DNA of 64,000 bases from NCBI GenBank assembly GCA_022414725.1, contig CM039462.1, positions 15,446,268-15,510,267 of the forward strand, written 5' to 3'. The stretch comes from Microglena sp. YARC (Eukaryota; Chlorophyta; Chlorophyceae; Chlamydomonadales; Chlamydomonadaceae). Position numbers and translations under genes: made by a program. How positions within the stretch are numbered: position 1 is the stretch's first letter; every line of letters starts with the position of its first letter. The notes beneath the pieces were generated by a model. It searched no databases. It was not told the DNA's origin and saw only the letters and a program-made list of their open reading frames with translations. Shown piece by piece: positions 31,596 to 55,865 of this stretch.

Positions 31596-33291
31596 CTACT
31601 TACCTACTGACGAACTGACGAACTGACGAACTGACTTACTGACTTACTGACTGACTTGCTTGCTTGCTTGCTTGCTTGCCTGCTTGCTTGCTTGCTTGCT
31701 TGCTTGCTCACTCACTCACTCACTCACTCACTCACTCACTCACTCATTTGCTAACTTGCTCACTTACTTGCCTTCTTGCAACAGCCACTACGACCCGTAT
31801 GGCTACTACCAACAAGCCTACCAATCCCATCCCTACTATCAACACTACCAGCAATCAGCCGGGCAGACCCATCACCCATCAGCAACAGGCTACCAGCAGC
31901 AGCAGCAGCAGCAGTACTATGACTCTTACGCCAAGAGTTACTACGATCAGCTGGCTACATCACATAGCCGACCCACATCCACATCGCATAACCAAGGAGA
32001 GCACGCAGCTGCTGCACAAGCAGCTGCCCTTTCATCCTACTACTACGCACCAGCCGCCTACTCCTCAGCAGCCCATCAACCCACACCAACAGCCAGTTAT
32101 GACCAACACACAAACTCTGAATACTACAGGGAATACATGAAGCAATATTACCCAAACCACACACACAGCAGCGCTGGTAGCTCTGGGTGGGTTGGTGTGC
32201 CACCCCCACCACCCCCAGCTCCCCCTGGGGTGGCCCAGCCTGCTGCCAGGTCGGCAGGCGTGGAGTCTGTGCAGTATCCAACAGCCACCGCCTATGCAGC
32301 TCGGTCATCTGGCCAGGGCCATGATCCCCGAACAGGCTCAGACTCAGATTCGGGTGAGCTGGTGGGTCTGGATGTGCTCCGCGGCAAAGTAGTTGGTGTA
32401 ACAGCTGTAGGTGCTGATAAGGGGTTGGCGAGTGCAGGGGACACAGAGGAGGGGACTGTAGCTGACGTCACGGCTCTTTCAAGCTGCAGCAGCATGGACG
32501 TACCAGACGACAGTGACATGGAGGGCTATGCAGTGAAGTTACTGGAAGGCCTCACTGTCGGCCCGCAAGTAAAGGAAGCCAAGGTGCCTAAGCCGGAGCA
32601 TGCAGTTCACATGAACAGCTGGTATGAGACACCTTCAGGTGATGAAGCACAAGTCGCTGGCAGCGGTGCTCCTGTTAGTGAGGAAGAGCGCCTTGCAGCT
32701 TGGACTGCTTACTATCAGCAGCAAGGTTGGGACACTGCGTACAACCCCCAGTCCCAATATCCCCATCCACCACATGCACCTGCCGCCCATGCTGTAGACC
32801 CTCCTCCCCCTCCTCCTCCACCGTATGCGCTGCACTCTGCCCCTCTTCCCTCGCCGTACGTGCACTGGCCCTACTCCTCTGCAGACACCTGTCCCCCGCC
32901 TCCACCGCCACACCACCATGCTGCACACCACCACCCACCACCCAATCCACCCTTCTACAACCTCCCATCTCCTCACCACCAGCAAAGTGAGAGCTATGCC
33001 ATGCTGTCTCACTGGTACTCGCAGCTGGCTCAGAGTGCATATGCCAGTGCTGCAATGTACCCACCCCCAAGCAGCCCCTATGGCAGAGCTGGCTGTCCCA
33101 TGTGCTTCCCACAGCCCACCAGCCACCCTCTCATGCAATCCCCACAACTCGCTAGCTACCCAATGCACGGTCAGCATGCAGTGCTACGGGACTTCAGCAC
33201 CAAGTATGCTGCTTGGAGGGAGCAGTACGCACAATGGCATGAGCAATACACCCAGTGGACTAAGGACCAGGCAGAGGAACAGAGGAAATAG
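10987..33291 (+). CDS. DDX20: DEAD-box RNA helicase, DDX20/Gemin3-like (9 exons, 1001 aa)
   Basis: Exons 10987-11250, 15923-16071, 18154-18328, 21700-21808, 23950-24143, 24884-25033, 28669-28772, 30269-30622 and 31785-33291 give 1002 codons in one frame; all junctions are GT-AG with matching phases. All superfamily 2 motifs are present in order: Q motif (F20 to Q45), AKSGTGKT (62-69), PTREL (94-98), TPGR (146-149), DEAD (170-173), SAT (201-203), [10 protein letters not shown] (351-360) and HRVGRTGR (381-388). The segments [16 protein letters not shown] and [19 protein letters not shown] are closest, from memory, to animal DDX20, the helicase of the SMN complex that loads Sm proteins onto snRNAs. 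The C-terminal half is Tyr/Pro/His-rich and ends with spaced Trp-Tyr motifs ([27 protein letters not shown]) that recall the DDX20 tail. An insertion (about residues 240-280) widens the region after SAT. A different eIF4A-like helicase is less likely. Confidence 0.88.
11388..11470. mobile_element. Family A MITE right-end fragment
   Basis: Contains GGAGCTGCCTAGAAGCTGCT and CTCATAGCTGAAATAAAAG, the right arm only. Confidence 0.7.
11751..11903. mobile_element. Family C AT-rich MITE in a TA site
   Basis: Starts TAGGGAAAGGCTGCGTTAGT and ends ATTAGTTGCCGTTCCCTA. Inverted CTAATATTA-rich arms flanked by TA. Same family as 21119-21306 and 21489-21682. Confidence 0.75.
12000..12330. mobile_element. 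Family H repeat copies
   Basis: GACGCGTCACCATTCCGTCG and GCTGCCCCCCGCCCACCCCC, then CCTGAAATCAGGGTTGAGTA. Related blocks recur near 16910, 20300, 24200, 25670, 29340, 57080 and 63400. Confidence 0.6.
12890..13375. repeat. TG/CA-rich minisatellite tract
   Basis: Imperfect repeats of CACCCACCTGCATGGACA-like and TGCATGTGTGTGT units. Confidence 0.85.
13376..14117. other. Intron stretch without recognised repeats
   Basis: About 740 bp of apparently unique DNA within helicase intron 1. Open frames on both strands (13392-13694, 13669-13917 minus; 13730-14005 plus) lack matching splice sites and recognisable motifs. It could be a degraded transposon. Confidence 0.4.
14121..14316 (-). mobile_element. 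Family D tRNA-derived SINE
   Basis: On the minus strand the right end reads TGGCTCAATGGCAGAGC (A-box-like) followed 30 nt later by GGGTTAGAATCTC (B-box-like), the internal promoter layout of a tRNA gene. The left end reads ACATTAACGCCTGGTGGAG. A second copy is at 30666-30859. Confidence 0.75.
14318..14805 (+). mobile_element. Family J element (about 480 bp)
   Basis: Starts ACGAGGGAGGGGCAAGAAAA and contains a long G run near 14640-14670. Nearly the same sequence recurs at 42830-43258, and inverted at 63653-64000. No long coding frame, so it looks non-autonomous. Confidence 0.75.
14822..14950. mobile_element. Family G repeat copy
   Basis: ATTACGCCTTATTACGAGGC, then GTTTGCTTGCACTGGGGCCA; the inverse of the copies at 24390 and 42690. 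Confidence 0.65.
15040..15110 (-). mobile_element. Family K repeat copy
   Basis: GGAAGACCCCTCACGGATGT then GGAGCGGGCTTGTCTT. The same element occurs at 41456-41530, 45205-45280 and 50515-50590. Confidence 0.6.
15111..15922 (+). repeat. Minisatellite array running into helicase exon 2
   Basis: About 20 imperfect units built from TGTCTTGCACTGTTGTGTAA and TGTCAATGCACTGTTG. Two internal units (at about 15266 and 15416) contain TAATGCAGGCACTGCTG, the exact exon 2 acceptor plus the first exon bases. The array ends at the true acceptor at 15922. Confidence 0.9.
15923..16071 (+). CDS. DDX20: DDX20-like exon 2
   Basis: Acceptor TAATGCAG, donor CGAAG|GTCAGT, ends in phase 2. Encodes [12 protein letters not shown] and [16 protein letters not shown]. 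Both edges have partial copies in the adjoining introns. Confidence 0.9.
16175..16480 (+). repeat. DDX20: Two partial copies of the 3' edge of helicase exon 2
   Basis: 16405-16475 repeats the exon 2 end (encodes [18 protein letters not shown]), but the junction is GC (AAG|GCCAGT) instead of GT. 16180-16250 holds a more decayed copy (GAAGAGACTCCAAAGGTCAG). The stretch between, 16240-16390, resembles the start of intron 1 (11280-11380). Confidence 0.85.
16686..16885. mobile_element. Family A MITE, diverged copy
   Basis: ACTGTTTCTTTTTGGGGCTA left and TATAGCCAAAAAAGGAAACA right; the interior is poorly conserved. Confidence 0.65.
16905..17100. mobile_element. Family H repeat copy
   Basis: GTGCAACCCCAGTGCGATGC and GCTGCCCCCTGAACCCCG. 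Shares its layout with 24230-24300. Confidence 0.6.
17100..18153 (+). repeat. DDX20: Five copies of the 5' edge of helicase exon 3
   Basis: CACATTGCTGTTGGTACA-like cores at about 17130, 17526, 17652, 17884 and 18025 precede the true exon. Most are led by a CCTCATTATCCCCAGGTTGT-type acceptor and followed by CGCACATTTTTGACAGATT. The 17884 copy extends about 80 nt into the exon ([18 protein letters not shown]) and then loses homology. The units also share GGCATATTTGTGTGCCAC. Confidence 0.9.
17330..17480. mobile_element. Family I repeat copy
   Basis: CCTCCTCCATGGACAGCGTC-type start, TAGCTTTTTATTGC, then GGCAAAAACGGGGTCCAAAG. Related copies: 19515-19610, 40710-40915, 62740-62955, 63120-63370 and 63500-63650. 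Confidence 0.6.
18154..18328 (+). CDS. DDX20: DDX20-like exon 3
   Basis: Acceptor CACCCCAG, donor CAG|GTGGGT. Encodes [11 protein letters not shown] and [10 protein letters not shown]. Its first base completes the Arg codon left by exon 2. Confidence 0.92.
18555..18962. mobile_element. Family A MITE with a nested repeat
   Basis: Left arm CACTGTCTATATTTTAGGCT at 18555 and right arm GTAGCCAAAACAAGAAACAA ending near 18962. The interior is interrupted (about 18735-18935) by a block related to 34800-35100, 40925-41145 and 62400-62650. Confidence 0.6.
18990..19200. repeat. AT-rich palindromic region related to family B
   Basis: Many GATATCATACGATATC-like words. Similar to 28085-28195, including TATTGTACTTGACAACCC versus TATTGTACTTGAGAACCC. 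Confidence 0.5.
19803..19982. mobile_element. Family B palindromic MITE in a TA site
   Basis: CAGGGACCGGCATATCACAT left and TATCATATTGCCGTTCCCTA right. AT-rich inverted arms full of ATCATATGAT. Confidence 0.75.
20036..20160. mobile_element. Family G repeat copy
   Basis: GTTGGCCCCAGTGCAAGCAA then CTCTCGCCTCGTTATGAGG. Confidence 0.6.
20440..21118 (+). repeat. DDX20: Array of 11 copies of the 5' edge of helicase exon 4
   Basis: Units of about 52-60 bp contain CCCAGGTCATGGCCTTCTCA and GCCACGTACACATCAAATTG. The first 23 bases from GTCATGG match the true exon 4 start at 21700, including the CCCAG acceptor. The array is open for 249 codons in one frame by chance of unit length, and is intronic. 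Confidence 0.92.
21119..21306. mobile_element. Family C MITE splitting the exon 4 edge array
   Basis: TAGGAAACAGCAACTAATAT left, TAACTTAGCCCAATCCTA right; TA at both ends. Confidence 0.75.
21307..21488 (+). repeat. DDX20: Three further copies of the exon 4 5' edge
   Basis: Copies at about 21336, 21397 and 21449 of CTCAGCCACGTNCNCATCAA, between two family C MITEs. Confidence 0.9.
21489..21682. mobile_element. Family C MITE just before exon 4
   Basis: TAGGGAAGAGCAACTAATAT left and AAATTAGCCTTTCCCTA right; TA-flanked. It ends 17 bp before the true exon 4 acceptor and supplies part of its upstream context. Confidence 0.8.
21700..21808 (+). CDS. DDX20: DDX20-like exon 4
   Basis: Acceptor TCTACCCAG, donor GTTG|GTGAGT. 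Encodes [19 protein letters not shown] and ends in phase 1. It sits between an array of copies of its 5' edge and an array of copies of its 3' edge. Confidence 0.9.
21809..22400 (+). repeat. DDX20: Four copies of the 3' edge of helicase exon 4
   Basis: Units of about 140-150 bp at 21866, 22008, 22150 and 22305. Each repeats about 75 nt of the exon end (CTTAGAGCYGTTGGTGAAGA, TGTCCCTTGTTGGTAAGTTG) with a GGTAAGTT- or GGTAATTT-like donor, then GGTGGTGG. Copies have stops or altered codons relative to the exon. Confidence 0.92.
22400..22675. repeat. GGT-rich low-complexity tract
   Basis: GTGGTGGTAATGGGCGGTGG repeats extending the (GGT)n found in the edge array. Confidence 0.85.
22676..23640. repeat. 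CCACTGCCACCG-type array, about 960 bp
   Basis: Degenerate CCACNG hexamer array with internal blocks such as CTTATACTTGCACCGCAACT. Open frames on both strands (Thr/Ala, Pro/Leu, Gly/Ser) are repeat artefacts. Confidence 0.9.
23668..23816 (+). mobile_element. Family E element
   Basis: TCACTGTAGCACGAACTCAG, TAAAACGATTGTTTGGGGTT, then GGACTGTAACA running straight into (CAGA)n. Confidence 0.75.
23817..23922. repeat. (CAGA)n microsatellite
   Basis: About 26 units abutting the 3' end of a family E element. Confidence 0.95.
23950..24143 (+). CDS. DDX20: DDX20-like exon 5
   Basis: Acceptor GTGCTCAG, donor CATCAG|GTGAGT. Encodes [13 protein letters not shown], an acidic Gly/Ala-rich insert, then [16 protein letters not shown]. 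Confidence 0.88.
24158..24197 (+). repeat. DDX20: Copy of the 3' edge of helicase exon 5
   Basis: TCATAGCCAGTGTTTCTTTC then GGGTGATTTATCAATG. Matches about 30 of 40 positions of the exon 5/intron 5 junction (24118-24157), which it follows directly. Confidence 0.75.
24200..24480. mobile_element. Family H plus family G block
   Basis: GGTGCAACCCCAGTACAACG, GCTGCCCCCCGGACCCCGC, then CCTCAACCTCACGCCTCTTA. Confidence 0.6.
24575..24776 (+). repeat. DDX20: Two copies of the 5' half of helicase exon 6
   Basis: 24705-24776 begins with an intact CCCAG acceptor and repeats GCAGTTGTTTTCTGCAACCA through GACTGCTGCTATCCGTC. 24575-24617 keeps only AGTGGCTGGCAACTCAACCA onward. Each is followed by a CACACCACACC-type tract. 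Confidence 0.9.
24778..24880. repeat. CACCACACCCCATCCC tract
   Basis: Low-complexity C/A tract serving as the pyrimidine tract of exon 6. The same tract follows the upstream copy (24618-24704). Confidence 0.85.
24884..25033 (+). CDS. DDX20: DDX20-like exon 6
   Basis: Acceptor CACCCAG, donor CTCAGG|GTGAGG, 50 codons, phase 0. Encodes motif IV ([15 protein letters not shown]) and [15 protein letters not shown]. Confidence 0.9.
25034..26030 (+). repeat. DDX20: Four copies of the 3' half of helicase exon 6
   Basis: Copies at 25135-25199, 25308-25363, 25497-25564 and 25970-26022 of AGGAGCTAGATCACAGAATG, GAGGCCATGGAAGCTGT and, in the first three, GAGGATTCCARCT. The first keeps the GTGAGG donor perfectly. 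A family H copy lies at about 25660-25810 and a (CATACCTGTCTG)n stretch at 25890-25980. Confidence 0.9.
26181..26359. mobile_element. Family B palindromic MITE
   Basis: GTCGGGAACGGTGATATAAT left, GATATGCCGATTCCTAA right. Confidence 0.7.
26515..26665. repeat. Three units of GCTTTGACAAGCT...CAGGGTTTAGG
   Basis: About 50-bp units GAGGATTCCAATTCAGGGTT, possibly descended from the exon 6 edge (GAGGATTCCAGCTCAGGGTG). Another occurs at about 27518. Confidence 0.75.
26940..27360. other. Intron 6 stretch with no recognised repeat
   Basis: About 400 bp with open frames on both strands (26946-27200 plus; 26932-27246 minus). The plus frame could read [20 protein letters not shown], but no splice-matched partner was found. 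Possibly a decayed gene fragment. Confidence 0.3.
27540..28080. repeat. GGGTTGGGGTGAGTTGAGG array
   Basis: About 15 imperfect 30-40 bp units (GGTGTGGGTTGGATAGAG). Confidence 0.9.
28203..28355 (+). mobile_element. Family E element
   Basis: TCAGTGTAACACGAACTCAG through CCCGGACTGTAACATG. Confidence 0.7.
28440..28600 (-). mobile_element. Repeat shared with 52650-52770
   Basis: The reverse complement carries AGAATTCAGTTCATATGGCG and GCCACTTCTACAAAAGAG, matching AGGATTCAGTTCGAATGGCG at about 52713 with the same open frame (RIQFxWRCHxYKR). Its origin is unknown. Confidence 0.5.
28669..28772 (+). CDS. DDX20: DDX20-like exon 7
   Basis: Acceptor CGCCTCAG, donor CACAG|GTGAGT. Encodes motif V ([10 protein letters not shown]) and [18 protein letters not shown]. 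Confidence 0.92.
28775..28975 (+). repeat. Two tandem 95-bp units after exon 7
   Basis: GACTATATCAT-like core, with GTGCTTGGCACTGTTTGACTTGG at about 28833 and 28938. Contains decayed family E sequence (TTGGGCAAGTTGCCTTAGCC). Confidence 0.7.
28996..29152. mobile_element. Family B palindromic MITE in a TA site
   Basis: TAGGGACCGGCATGTCATAT left and ATTGCCGTTCCCTA right. Confidence 0.8.
29270..29760. repeat. Duplicated block around GCCTACCTCTGGACTGTAACA
   Basis: About 100 bp, including ACCCCAGTAACAACCTGAAA, GCTAGCATACCACAGAGCGC and TGGTTRGCTGTC, occurs at 29278-29385 and 29622-29728. TAGTGCCCACTCCAAGGTCC is also repeated (about 29583 and 29728). Confidence 0.7.
29882..30047. mobile_element. 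Family B palindromic MITE in a TA site
   Basis: TAGGGAATGGCAATATGATG left and TACGCCGGTCCCTA right. Confidence 0.8.
30269..30622 (+). CDS. DDX20: DDX20-like exon 8
   Basis: Acceptor ATTGTAG, donor GCAG|GTGAGA, ends in phase 2. Encodes motif VI ([11 protein letters not shown]), then a charged linker ending PLTYPDTRS. Confidence 0.9.
30666..30859 (-). mobile_element. Family D tRNA-derived SINE with 14-bp target duplication
   Basis: Minus strand reads TGGCTCAATAGCAGAGC (A-box-like) and GTGTTCTAATCCC (B-box-like). ATGCTTCTGTTCTA flanks the element exactly at 30652-30665 and 30860-30873. This shows insertion by target-primed reverse transcription into helicase intron 8. Confidence 0.9.
30950..31118 (+). 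repeat. DDX20: Two copies of the 3' edge of helicase exon 8
   Basis: 31077-31108 repeats CCACTCACATACCCAGATAC from the exon end with an AGCAG|GTGAGG donor. 30953-30999 keeps TACAAGTTGCAG|GTGAGG and TGTCAAAGCTTCATATTTCC. Intron sequence (CATTAGGGCTGGTTATCTGT) is repeated with them. Confidence 0.9.
31290..31784. repeat. Microsatellite block before the last helicase exon
   Basis: (ATATT)n at 31296-31352, then CTAC/TTAC, CTGA, TTAC, CTTG and CTCA tetranucleotide runs, ending at the exon 9 acceptor. The reading frame open through 31660-31784 is not part of the exon. Confidence 0.95.
31785..33291 (+). CDS. DDX20: DDX20-like exon 9 (terminal)
   Basis: Acceptor TGCAACAG, stop TAG 33289-33291, 501 codons. 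Tyr/Gln/Pro/His-rich tail with poly-Gln (HQ- and QY-rich near its start), poly-Pro runs and C-terminal Trp/Tyr motifs. A TGTAA, the poly(A) signal used by chlorophyte algae, follows at 33422-33426; this is weak evidence. Confidence 0.88.
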
Positions 33292-33304
33292 AGGTGGGCT
33301 GCGC

Positions 33305-33510
33305 CACTGTTTCTTTTGGGGGCTGCTCATGCAGATGCAGCTTCTCGCCAGCCCCATCACCCAGCCATTGGGTCAAACCCAAAGCTTGCAGCTTAATTAT
33401 AATGCCTGCCATGTCAGCTTTTGTAAGCACTAGCTACCTTCAGTTTTGGCCCAAGGACAATGAAATGGAGCTGCCTGGAGGTTGCTACGCGTAGCCCCCA
33501 AAAGAGGCCA
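33305..33510. mobile_element. Family A MITE directly after the helicase stop codon
   Basis: CACTGTTTCTTTTGGGGGCT left and AGCCCCCAAAAGAGGCCATG right, beginning 14 bp after TAG 33291. It forms most of the start of the 3' UTR. Confidence 0.7.
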
Positions 33511-33574
33511 TGAGAAAGGCTGAGCAGCAGTTGCTGCATGAGGTGTCATCTGAGCGCTCGTGATACAAGACTCG

Positions 33575-33745
33575 AAGCTTTTCTCGCCAGCTACGAGCAG
33601 CAGCTTCTAGGCAGCTCCCCTGGCTTGTTACCTGGCCAAACCTATAGCAACAAAGTGCATCTTGAAGCTGACACAACCAGATTTCCTGTTATGCTGACAT
33701 CTTGGGGCATGGCCCAGTGGCTGGCTCATGGAGCTGCCTAGAACC
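33575..33745. mobile_element. Family A MITE
   Basis: CTACGAGCAGCAGCTTCTAG left; the right arm is cut after GGAGCTGCCTAGAA. Confidence 0.8.
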
Positions 33746-35101
33746 CTGGCCCATTGATCGTCTCCACTAGCTCGATGCCGTCAGCCACTAGGGGTCGGGG
33801 CAGGAGGGGGGGGGTCTAGTAGCATGACTACGCCTGGGTGGGTTGGACGGTTTGCGTGCATGGAGTAAGGTTGGGGTATTCCATCTGCTAAAAGTCTAGG
33901 ATCGCTTCTGGTTATCATATTTGATGGTAAGGCAAACTTTTTCACTCTTGAGCTCTAATAACTTGGCCTGAGTCCCCTTCTAAACTCACCATAGGTCAGC
34001 TTTGGGGACTAAGCCCAAGTTCTGTCGGCTATGATTACTTTCGCTTGATGCAACCACTGTTTTGTTTGTCGCCTCTTGGGTCTTTAATAGGAATCTTATG
34101 CATAGCACTCAGGTCCGATGGGCTAACGACCAATCACACTACATTGTCTACTTGATGGTTGGATGGCCATCAGCCTACACTACAGCAATCGATGGTTATG
34201 TAGTTCACCATGTGTTGGGAAGCAAACCTTTATTCAGATTTGTATAAGCCGTATAACAAGTATGAGTATTCGTTGCACTTCTAGAGAAAATACTTTTACA
34301 TGGGTTGAAAGGTATTGCTGCGTTGCTAATTTCATTGGCATCACATATCAACTATAAAAAACATGCCTGGCAAGTTAAGCCTGTAAAAATCTCAGATAAA
34401 GAAATCACGACCAGGAAGCGCGTCGAACGAGAAGTGCCGTGTCAATCTAAGGGAGCCATTCAATGCCACTTGGTCTACTTTATAACTGTGTCCTAGTATA
34501 AGTAGGTAATAATAGATGTATATTGTAATAGTGTCCATGTTCACATTGCACTAGGCCACTATTGCTTTTTAGTAGCAGCTTCTAGCGATCAGCGTGGCTA
34601 ATTACTCTCAGCACGGCATTCGTAGTCAGGTGGCTCTATAGGGTCGGTAAGGGATAGAACTAGCACGAGGGAGCTAGCCAAAATGCCTGCCTGGGTTGAG
34701 GAGTTCATGGAGAGGGAATTTACTTGTATCGTATCGACGAAAGTCAGCTCTTAACTATCCCGCGTAACGCTTAACCCTAACCTATACATTTAAATGCCAC
34801 CAAGGCTCAGATCGAGCTGGCCGCTAGACGGTTCTGGCTACTTATTGTCACTAACTCTCTCCGTCCACCAGTGGTAGTAACTGTCACTCCCGGGCCATCC
34901 TCAGAGATGGTGGGTGTGAACCTAAGCGAGATTGCTGGCAACAGAATGGCTGGTGTTAACGGATTGGAGCTGACCGAAGCCAGTTTGTTATGAGACAGTT
35001 GTCGGTCGGTCGGTCGGTCCGTCGGCGAGATAAACGGACAAAGGGGTGAATCTGGGAGCTCCAGGCCCCCCAGGAGGAGGGGGCTCCGCCCCAAACCCTG
35101 C
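33746..35101. other. Intergenic region between the convergent helicase and SPO11 genes
   Basis: Mostly unrecognised, with no convincing gene. A partial family A arm is at about 34570-34600. 34800-35095 is related to the gene-flanking repeat at 40925-41145 and 62400-62650 (GGAGGGGGCTCCGCCCC and repeated GGTC units). Confidence 0.5.
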
Positions 35102-52625
<17,524 letters not shown>

Positions 52626-53734
52626 ATATGGCCATTTTCTTTGTTTACAGTTGAAAGGAATTTCACCCCAGAATGTGGGTCTCCCTACACAAACCTGCCG
52701 ACCTGCGACATCGAGGATTCAGTTCGAATGGCGTTGCCACTCCTACAAAAGAGGAGGCGCACTTAAATGACATTCTATCTGTGATATGATATAAATAGTG
52801 AGTCAGTATACGGCAATAGACGAGGCAAAATATTGGTTGGCGCGATGTACGGTATCCGTCTGCACCCTATAATGTTGTTTCTCAGAATGTCTCTGGTTCA
52901 AACAATCGAACCTACTTTAGCCTGCACAAGTATTTCTGGCCTGGCGACAGCACCAGAGATATTTGATTGCTTGAACTAAGACATCAAGATGGACGGGCAA
53001 AGCATCGTATGTGAATTGCAGACCAGGAGGAGTCAATTGGGCCACAGGGATAAGTTCAACCTGAAATAAGTTAATCAGCAAGGCCGATCGATTTTTCTGA
53101 GAATGGGGCCATAATGGCATGATTCATGTCGATGTTTCGAGCTCATTTTCAGGTCATCCTGAGCACCTCATTTGTGTGGATGGGGGCAGCCCTCCTCAGG
53201 TTTTTTGCTACCTTTTTACTCAGACCTCCAAATGACATTACATAGAGGTGGGGGACCTTTGAAACTTAAACCAGTTAACTGGAACAAAGTGGGAATGTCC
53301 TATTCTCCAATCATCTTTTCTTTCACTTTAGTACCAAGTCTTTAGATAAACGCCCTAGTGATGAAAGTTCGGGATCACAAGGAAGGAAGAATGCTGTGTA
53401 TCAGACCTGGATGTCCTCCTCATGGGATGAGAAGTGACGAAGCCTTGCTGAATTCGAGAAGAAAGTATCAGAGCCTGATTTCCCAATCGGAGAGCAAAAT
53501 GATTCCTCTACATTACCTGATGTGCAATCCAGAAGTTGAAGGGCGAGAAAAGCTTCCTTTGTTCATCCATGAATGTATGAAGAGACTGGATCAAGTATTT
53601 TTTGATAGGTTTGACAGGGTTTGAATATGTTATTTTTGGTGTACTGTTCTTTTCGTTCAGAAGAAGAGGACTATATTAAAAAAATGAAAAATGAAAAAAG
53701 TGATTTGTTCGAGTTTGCATTTTCTGGTATTGAT

Positions 53735-53815
53735 TTTTTTACTGCCGAAGTCGACGAGCAGCCAAATTACTGGCTGAAGCTATGTAACCAAGTTCAAGTT
53801 CAAGTAAGGGGGGTT
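53735..53815 (-). mobile_element. Family F repeat copy
   Basis: ACTGCCGAAGTCGACGAGCA and CTGGCTGAAGCTATGTAACC, inverse of 5399-5510. Confidence 0.65.
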
Positions 53816-54284
53816 GGGGGGCAGAACTGATATTTCATGAAATCCCTGTTTGAGAATTCTGAGGATGCCATTGAATTGTGTGCCCCCAGGCGTAAAACCC
53901 CAGAATCCCCATCTGAGTTTTGAAAACGTTGGGTGTTTCTATTTAGGGGGGAAGGAGGGGGGGGGGGGGGGGGGGGGGGAGGCAGCCCTCGCTTTTTAGT
54001 CGTTACACGTCAAATCCTTTTTTACACACGTATCTCCATGTAAAAAATATATTTTCAGAGGCCTCATTGCTGTACTGACATTATGACATATATATATATA
54101 TATAAATCTATCGGTTGGGGCCATATAGATCTATTTGCCGCTCCTTAATTGTAATGGACAGAGCAAGAGTGAGAGCTTGCTCAATACCAGTGTTTCCGAT
54201 GAGCAGTTGTGTTGAGTTTAGTTCCAAATGCCTAACCATGTGGCCACTGGTGGCATGGGCAATGGCCGCCTGGTGAGTGGTTAC

Positions 54285-55330
54285 CTGCGCGATGCTCAAG
54301 CCAAACATCTGCAATCCGTTAACATGAAGTATCAGGCAGCGCGATGCTCAAGCCAAGCATCTTCAATCCGTAAACATTGAGTATCAGGCAGCGCGATGCT
54401 CAAGCCAAGCATCTGCAATCCGTTAACATGAAGTATCAGGCAGCGCGATGCTCAAGCCAAGCATCTGCAATCCGTTAACATGAAGTATCAGGCAGCGCGA
54501 TGCTCAAGCCAAGCATCTGCAATCCGTAAGCATTGAGTATCAGGCAGCGCGATGCTCAAGCCAAGCATCTGCAATCCGTTAACATGAAGTATCAGGCAGC
54601 GCGATGCTCAAGCCAAGCATCTGCAATCCGTTAACATGAAGTATCAGGCAGCGCGATGCTCAAGCCAAGCATCTGCAATCCGTTAACATGAAGTATCAGG
54701 CAGCGCGATGCTCAAGCCAAGCATCTGCAATCCGTTAACATGAAGTATCAGGCAGCGCGATGCTCAAGCCAAGCATCTGCAATCCGTAAGCATTGAGTAT
54801 CAGGCAGCGCGATGCTCAAGCCAAGCATCTGCAATCCGTTAACATGAAGTATCAGGCAGCGCGATGCTCAAGCCAAGCATCTGCAATCCGTTAACATGAA
54901 GTATCAGGCAGCGCGATGCTCAAGCCAAGCATCTGCAATCCGTTAACATGAAGTATCAGGCAGCGCGATGCTCAAGCCAAGCATCTGCAATCCGTAAGCA
55001 TTGAGTATCAGGCAGCGCGATGCTCAAGCCAAGCATCTGCAATCCGTTAACATGAAGTATCAGGCAGCGCGATGCTCAAGCCAAGCATCTGCAATCCGTT
55101 AACATGAAGTATCAGGCAGCGCGATGCTCAAGCCAAGCATCTGCAATCCGTAAGCATTGAGTATCAGGCAGCGCGATGCTCAAGCCAAGCATCTGCAATC
55201 CGTAAGCATTGAGTATCAGGCAGCGCGATGCTCAAGCCAAGCATCTGCAATCCGTAAGCATGAAGTATCAGGCAGCGTGATCCTCAAGCCAAGCATTTAA
55301 AATCTGTAAACACGAAGTATCAGGCGCGCT
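54285..55330 (-). repeat. 52-bp minisatellite, about 20 units
   Basis: Unit GGCAGCGCGATGCTCAAGCC + AAGCATCTGCAATCCGTTAA + CATGAAGTATCA. Two unit types differ by GTTAACATGA versus GTAAGCATTGA and are interspersed. Minus-strand GGATTGCAGATGCTTGGCTT matches GGATTTCAGAAGCTTGGCTG just after SPO11 exon 1. Confidence 0.95.
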
Positions 55331-55339
55331 AAAGCCAAG

Positions 55340-55420
55340 CATCTGACATGCGTAAACGTTTCCCACACTTGGGAACGCGATCAACCAAAATGGCAAGAGA
55401 CATTCAGTATCGCGCTAAAT
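55340..55420 (-). repeat. SPO11: Diverged copy of the SPO11 exon 1 donor edge
   Basis: Minus strand CCAAGTGTGGGAAACGTTT matches CCAGGTGTGGGAAATGTTTT at 52485-52506, with flanking exon-side similarity (GCGCGATACTGAATGTCTCT versus GCGCGATTATAAATATTTCT). The donor G is lost (CAA|GTGTGG). Confidence 0.75.
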
Positions 55421-55689
55421 AAATCGTGCCTTATAGAAACGCTGCTCACTACCCCTAGCATTTTGTAAACAGTATTTACGAGCCACATCTCCAATATTGG
55501 AGGTACTACGCACCCCTCATATCATGGAAGAGGTCATGATAAGAGGGACTCCGTTAATTTTATATATGCTGCACATATACATAGGGACTACGGAACTTAT
55601 ACATCCTGTACACATACATAGGGACTTTGAACCTTTCAGATATGCTGTACATGTACAGCGTATTAATCTAAGGGTTTAGGGCTAATGAT

Positions 55690-55865
55690 TAGGGATCGGC
55701 ATCATATGATTTTGGCCTCAGGTGAGTATGATATCATATAATATCATACAAATTGCATCATATGATATTGTATTTAAATGGTAACTTTGGCATAGTCACA
55801 CTGCCGGCATCATATGAGATCATATGATGACATGATATCATATGATATCATGTTGCCGTTCGCTA
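55690..55865. mobile_element. Family B palindromic MITE in a TA site
   Basis: TAGGGATCGGCATCATATGA left and TGTTGCCGTTCGCTA right. Confidence 0.8.

Noticed and set aside
53358..53624. 88-codon ATG frame (MMKVRDHKEGRM)
   Set aside because: An overlapping frame also looks protein-like (SLAEFEKKVSEPDF but with an in-frame TGA), and no splice partner or family match was found; left undecided.
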